DNA of 8,210 bases, taken from the NCBI GenBank assembly GCA_900320235.1, contig ONRO01000049.1:1-8210 (forward strand), read 5' to 3'. Of the stretch, positions 6,818-8,210 are shown one piece after another. The position numbers and the translations under genes were made by a program. The number at the start of each line of letters is the position of its first letter. Position 1 is the first letter of the stretch. The DNA comes from an uncultured Eubacteriales bacterium (GTDB lineage Bacteria; Bacillota; Clostridia; Oscillospirales; Acutalibacteraceae). The notes under the pieces were generated by a model. That model did no database searches. It saw only the letters and a list, made by a program, of their open reading frames with translations, and was not told the origin of the DNA.

Positions 6818-6846
6818 ATAATAACATTATTAATTTTTCGTGTCAA
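6818..6846 (-). promoter_or_regulatory. Strong distal promoter with extended -10, upstream of the acyl-CoA synthetase gene
   Basis: On the minus strand a perfect TTGACA (6841-6846) is followed after 17 bp by TATTAT (6818-6823), preceded by TGT as an extended -10. Start would be near 6811, leaving a leader of about 185 nt. A perfect AT-rich inverted repeat, TAATAA-CA-TTATTA (6819-6832), overlaps the -10 and could be an operator. Confidence 0.65.
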
Positions 6847-6880
6847 GATTACTATTATGCATTAAATAAACATTATAGTA

Positions 6881-7375
6881 CTACCTTTCGGAATTATCTG
6901 ATAAAATATCCGAAAAAGAGCAGATACTTCCCTTATATTTGTCTTTACTGACGTCTCCGCCTATGATTCTGTCCCTGAAAACCATCAGATTCAGAAGATA
7001 TTCTCCGGAAAATTTTTTATTCTGAAGTCTGTAAGTATAAAGGGTACATTTTTTTCCACGGAAGGTCAGAAGATCAAATCCGGAATTTTTCTGTAAATTG
7101 TTATATTTTTCATACAAGCCGTTAAATTCCTGAGGGATCCTGACCTTCTGTATCATTTCAGGATAATCGGCGGTTTCAAGACCAAGCTGACGGGCAAAAG
7201 CCTTATGCTGCTGAGGATCTGCGGCAGAAATGCAGATATTTTTTTCGCCAATGCAGACATATCTGCTCTGATGAGAAGCGGCAAAACCGAGCAGGAAAGA
7301 AACGGCAAGAAGAAAAAAGGCAAAAACAGCAAATAATATTTTTGAATATTTCCGAGATAAAAAACAAATTGTCAA
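6881..7375 (-). CDS. DUF4830-like membrane-anchored small protein
   Basis: A protein of about 164 residues with an N-terminal hydrophobic segment (about 12-32, after RKYSK) that should act as a signal anchor or uncleaved signal, leaving an extracytoplasmic domain. The C-terminal part resembles DUF4830 of Clostridia: VRIPQEFNGLYEKYNNLQ (78-95), GFDLLTFRGKKCTLYTYRL (99-117) and LLNLMVFRDRIIGGDV (127-142). The function of that family is unknown. The frame also holds an upstream ATG at 7429, but no SD precedes it. TTG at 7373-7375 has GGGGG 7 nt upstream and puts the basic/hydrophobic anchor at the N terminus, so I prefer it with limited certainty. The gene ends 35 bp before the distal acyl-CoA synthetase promoter, with no terminator seen. 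It is divergent from the small plus-strand gene. Confidence 0.7.
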   Translation of the reverse strand: MTICFLSRKYSKILFAVFAFFLLAVSFLLGFAASHQSRYVCIGEKNICISAADPQQHKAFARQLGLETADYPEMIQKVRIPQEFNGLYEKYNNLQKNSGFDLLTFRGKKCTLYTYRLQNKKFSGEYLLNLMVFRDRIIGGDVSKDKYKGSICSFSDILSDNSER

Positions 7376-7429
7376 ATTGATGCCCCCATAATCAATATAT
7401 AAGCGGAAATCCTGACTGTGCTGATACAT

Positions 7430-7452
7430 ATTGCTGAATTTTACTTAGCAAT
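7430..7452. other. Operator-like inverted repeat in the divergent region
   Basis: ATTGCT (7430-7435) and AGCAAT (7447-7452) are perfect inverted arms that can extend by G-T and A-T pairs to 8 bp. A weak plus-strand promoter overlaps them: TTGCTG (7431-7436), 17 bp, TATAGA (7454-7459). The site could be a regulator binding site between the divergent genes, but no regulator is encoded here. Confidence 0.3.
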
Positions 7453-7487
7453 GTATAGAATACACATTCTGCTGCACATAATATCGG

Positions 7488-7553
7488 TCAGCGGAACAAA
7501 TGAAGTCCTGCACAGGAACTTTACTACAAATATATTATTCAGGGTTCCGCTGA
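7488..7553 (+). promoter_or_regulatory. Structured 5' leader of the small plus-strand gene, possible cis-acting RNA
   Basis: TCAGCGGAAC (7488-7497) and GTTCCGCTGA (7544-7553) form a perfect 10-bp closing stem around 46 nt, ending 8 nt before the SD AGAGGTG. Inside, AGTCCT (7504-7509) can pair with AGGA-ACT (7515-7520). CCTG (7507-7510) could instead pair with CAGG at 7540-7543, so two folds compete. There is no T tract on either strand, so it is not a simple terminator. I do not recognise a known riboswitch class. Confidence 0.45.
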
Positions 7554-7574
7554 AAAATACAGAGGTGATTGAGA

Positions 7575-7778
7575 ATGTCAGACAAAAATACTCAGAGTAA
7601 GGGCAGCTTTGCTGTCACAGGAACACCGTTTGATCCTTATGAAAACCGCAGTCGGGATGGGGCACAGATGAGGATAATGCCAACACAGTTCATTCATCCG
7701 ATGTCACCGGTAAAGTATTCACTTTTCCGGAATATCGTTCCCGGGGATATGGAGCCGACAGATAAGTATTATTACTGA
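7575..7778 (+). CDS. Small protein of unknown function, 67 residues
   Basis: I do not recognise this family. The ATG at 7575 is preceded by AGAGGTGATT with 7 nt spacing, a strong ribosome binding site; the TTG six bases earlier is not needed. The product is hydrophilic and rich in Pro, Ser, Asp and Tyr, without a membrane segment, cysteine or signal peptide. It contains TPFDPYENRSRDGAQMRIMP, a middle stretch FIHPMSPVKYSLFRNIVPGD, and a tyrosine-rich end, DKYYY. Codon use looks like that of the neighbours, which supports a real gene. It is alone on its strand and divergent from the DUF4830-like gene, with a structured leader upstream. A spore-associated small protein is conceivable from size and Tyr/Pro content, but nothing in the sequence proves it. 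Confidence 0.6.
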   Translation: MSDKNTQSKGSFAVTGTPFDPYENRSRDGAQMRIMPTQFIHPMSPVKYSLFRNIVPGDMEPTDKYYY

Positions 7779-7875
7779 TTGCAAAGGCTGATCATTTCAG
7801 ACAAAACCGGTTGACGCTGAACAGCAAGCAGAAAGGGAAGGTTTTCTCTTACTGAACATCGCTGCCGGCTTTGAT

Positions 7876-8086
7876 GGGAGTGAAAGGATAATCCGGTCAG
7901 ACAAAGCGTTCTTTACACAGACTGAGTTCAGCTCAGAGCAGCAATAGTGTTTTGCTGCTGCTGACACCTGCGGCACGCCGGTCTGGGGTCAGAAAAATCA
8001 GAGCCGCGGGAGTGAAACAGTAATTCTCAGTCAGAGCGCAGTGTATACGCAGCGATAGCGCGTCGCGACACCGGCGGCACGCCGGT
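7876..8086. repeat. Two diverged tandem copies of a GC-rich palindromic intergenic repeat
   Basis: Unit 1 (about 7876-7982) and unit 2 (about 8008-8086) share the same ordered blocks. These are GGGAGTGAAA (7876-7885; 8008-8017), GTCAGA (7896-7901; 8030-8035), a CAGAGC-type block (7934; 8032), and a final 20-mer starting GACACC (7963-7982; 8067-8086) with 19 of 20 bases identical. The 20-mer holds the hairpin ACCGGCG-GCA-CGCCGGT, perfect in unit 2. Spacing inside units differs, so both have diverged by indels. No coding capacity is seen, which fits a non-autonomous repeat or structured RNA element. Confidence 0.6.
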
Positions 8087-8143
8087 TCGTGTAAAATAAT
8101 TCTCGGAGTTTTTAGGCAGAAAGACTATCAGCAGTTCAGGCTC

Positions 8144-8183
8144 AAAAAAGCCTGGCGGTGCCGGAGTAAAACTTTTTCAGGCT
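8144..8183 (-). terminator. Possible terminator of a minus-strand gene beyond the right edge
   Basis: On the minus strand AGCCTG (8178-8183) can pair with CAGGCT (8149-8154), followed at once by TTTTT (plus-strand A at 8144-8148). The loop is long (23 nt) but can hold a small inner stem. A competing local hairpin, CAGGCT/AGCCTG at 8137-8154, is also possible because TTCAGGCT occurs twice (8135 and 8176). Confidence 0.35.
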
Positions 8184-8210
8184 ATTAAAGACGTGAATCA
8201 AGGGTGCAGC

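Larger units (their letters stand above)
7779..8210. other. Gene-free right end with palindromic repeats
   Basis: All six frames are broken and I find no SD-supported gene. The stretch holds two diverged repeat units, several hairpins such as AGCAGCAA/TTGCTGCT (7938-7958 region) and CTGAG/CTCAG (7922-7936), and a possible terminator at the far end. A GTG near 8193 stays open to the edge but lacks an SD, so I do not call it. Confidence 0.6.

Noticed and set aside
7370..7375. Perfect TTGACA on the minus strand inside the DUF4830-like N terminus, considered as a -35
   Set aside because: No acceptable -10 lies 16-18 bp downstream and no start codon with an SD follows. TTG as a start codon explains it better.
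7477..7485. CATAATATC considered as a sigma-E/sigma-K -10 for the small gene
   Set aside because: No matching -35 element at the expected distance; a partial match to a degenerate consensus in AT-rich DNA is weak.
7418..7600. 60-codon plus-strand open frame upstream of the small protein
   Set aside because: It overlaps the SD-supported small gene in another frame and the structured leader, starts at a GTG without an SD, and has no recognisable features.
1..8210. CRISPR arrays, IS elements, toxin-antitoxin pairs, phage or defence genes
   Set aside because: Read for on both strands. There are no regularly spaced repeats, transposase motifs or paired small overlapping genes; the only repeats are the two palindromic units at the right end.

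Overview
The window reads as a chromosomal stretch of a low-to-moderate GC, endospore-forming Clostridia, most likely a Ruminococcus-like member of the Oscillospiraceae. Supporting signs are a SpoVT sporulation regulator, a DUF4830-type protein (a family seen mainly in Clostridia), SD-type ribosome binding sites, AT-rich intergenic DNA with sigma-A-like promoters, and a tRNA-Gly with an encoded CCA. The genus is inference from gene style; the sequence alone does not prove it.

Layout from left to right. (1) The 3' part of spoVT on the plus strand, open at the window edge. (2) A convergent intergenic region (460-734) with hairpins, including a clear Rho-independent terminator for the minus strand. 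(3) A probable two-gene minus-strand operon: a polytopic O-antigen ligase/Wzy-type membrane protein (2677-4182) followed 31 bp later by glutamine-dependent NAD+ synthetase nadE (735-2645), with a good promoter at 4252-4280. (4) A non-coding stretch holding a tRNA-Gly(CCC) on the minus strand, with terminator-like hairpins downstream. (5) A minus-strand AMP-forming acyl-CoA synthetase (4943-6625) with two candidate promoters and a structured leader. (6) A small membrane-anchored DUF4830-like protein on the minus strand. (7) A divergent region with an unexplained 10-bp stem just before the ribosome binding site of a 67-residue plus-strand protein of unknown function. (8) A gene-free right end (7779-8210) with two diverged copies of a GC-rich palindromic repeat and a possible terminator for a gene beyond the edge.

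Most of the genes are housekeeping: NAD+ synthesis (the last step, using glutamine), carboxylic acid activation to acyl-CoA, a glycine tRNA and late-sporulation control. I see no phage, IS element, CRISPR array, toxin-antitoxin or biosynthetic cluster. No new multi-gene system is evident. The most interesting leads are non-coding: the structured leader of the small protein and the palindromic repeat at the right end, whose hairpin core also occurs next to the tRNA gene.
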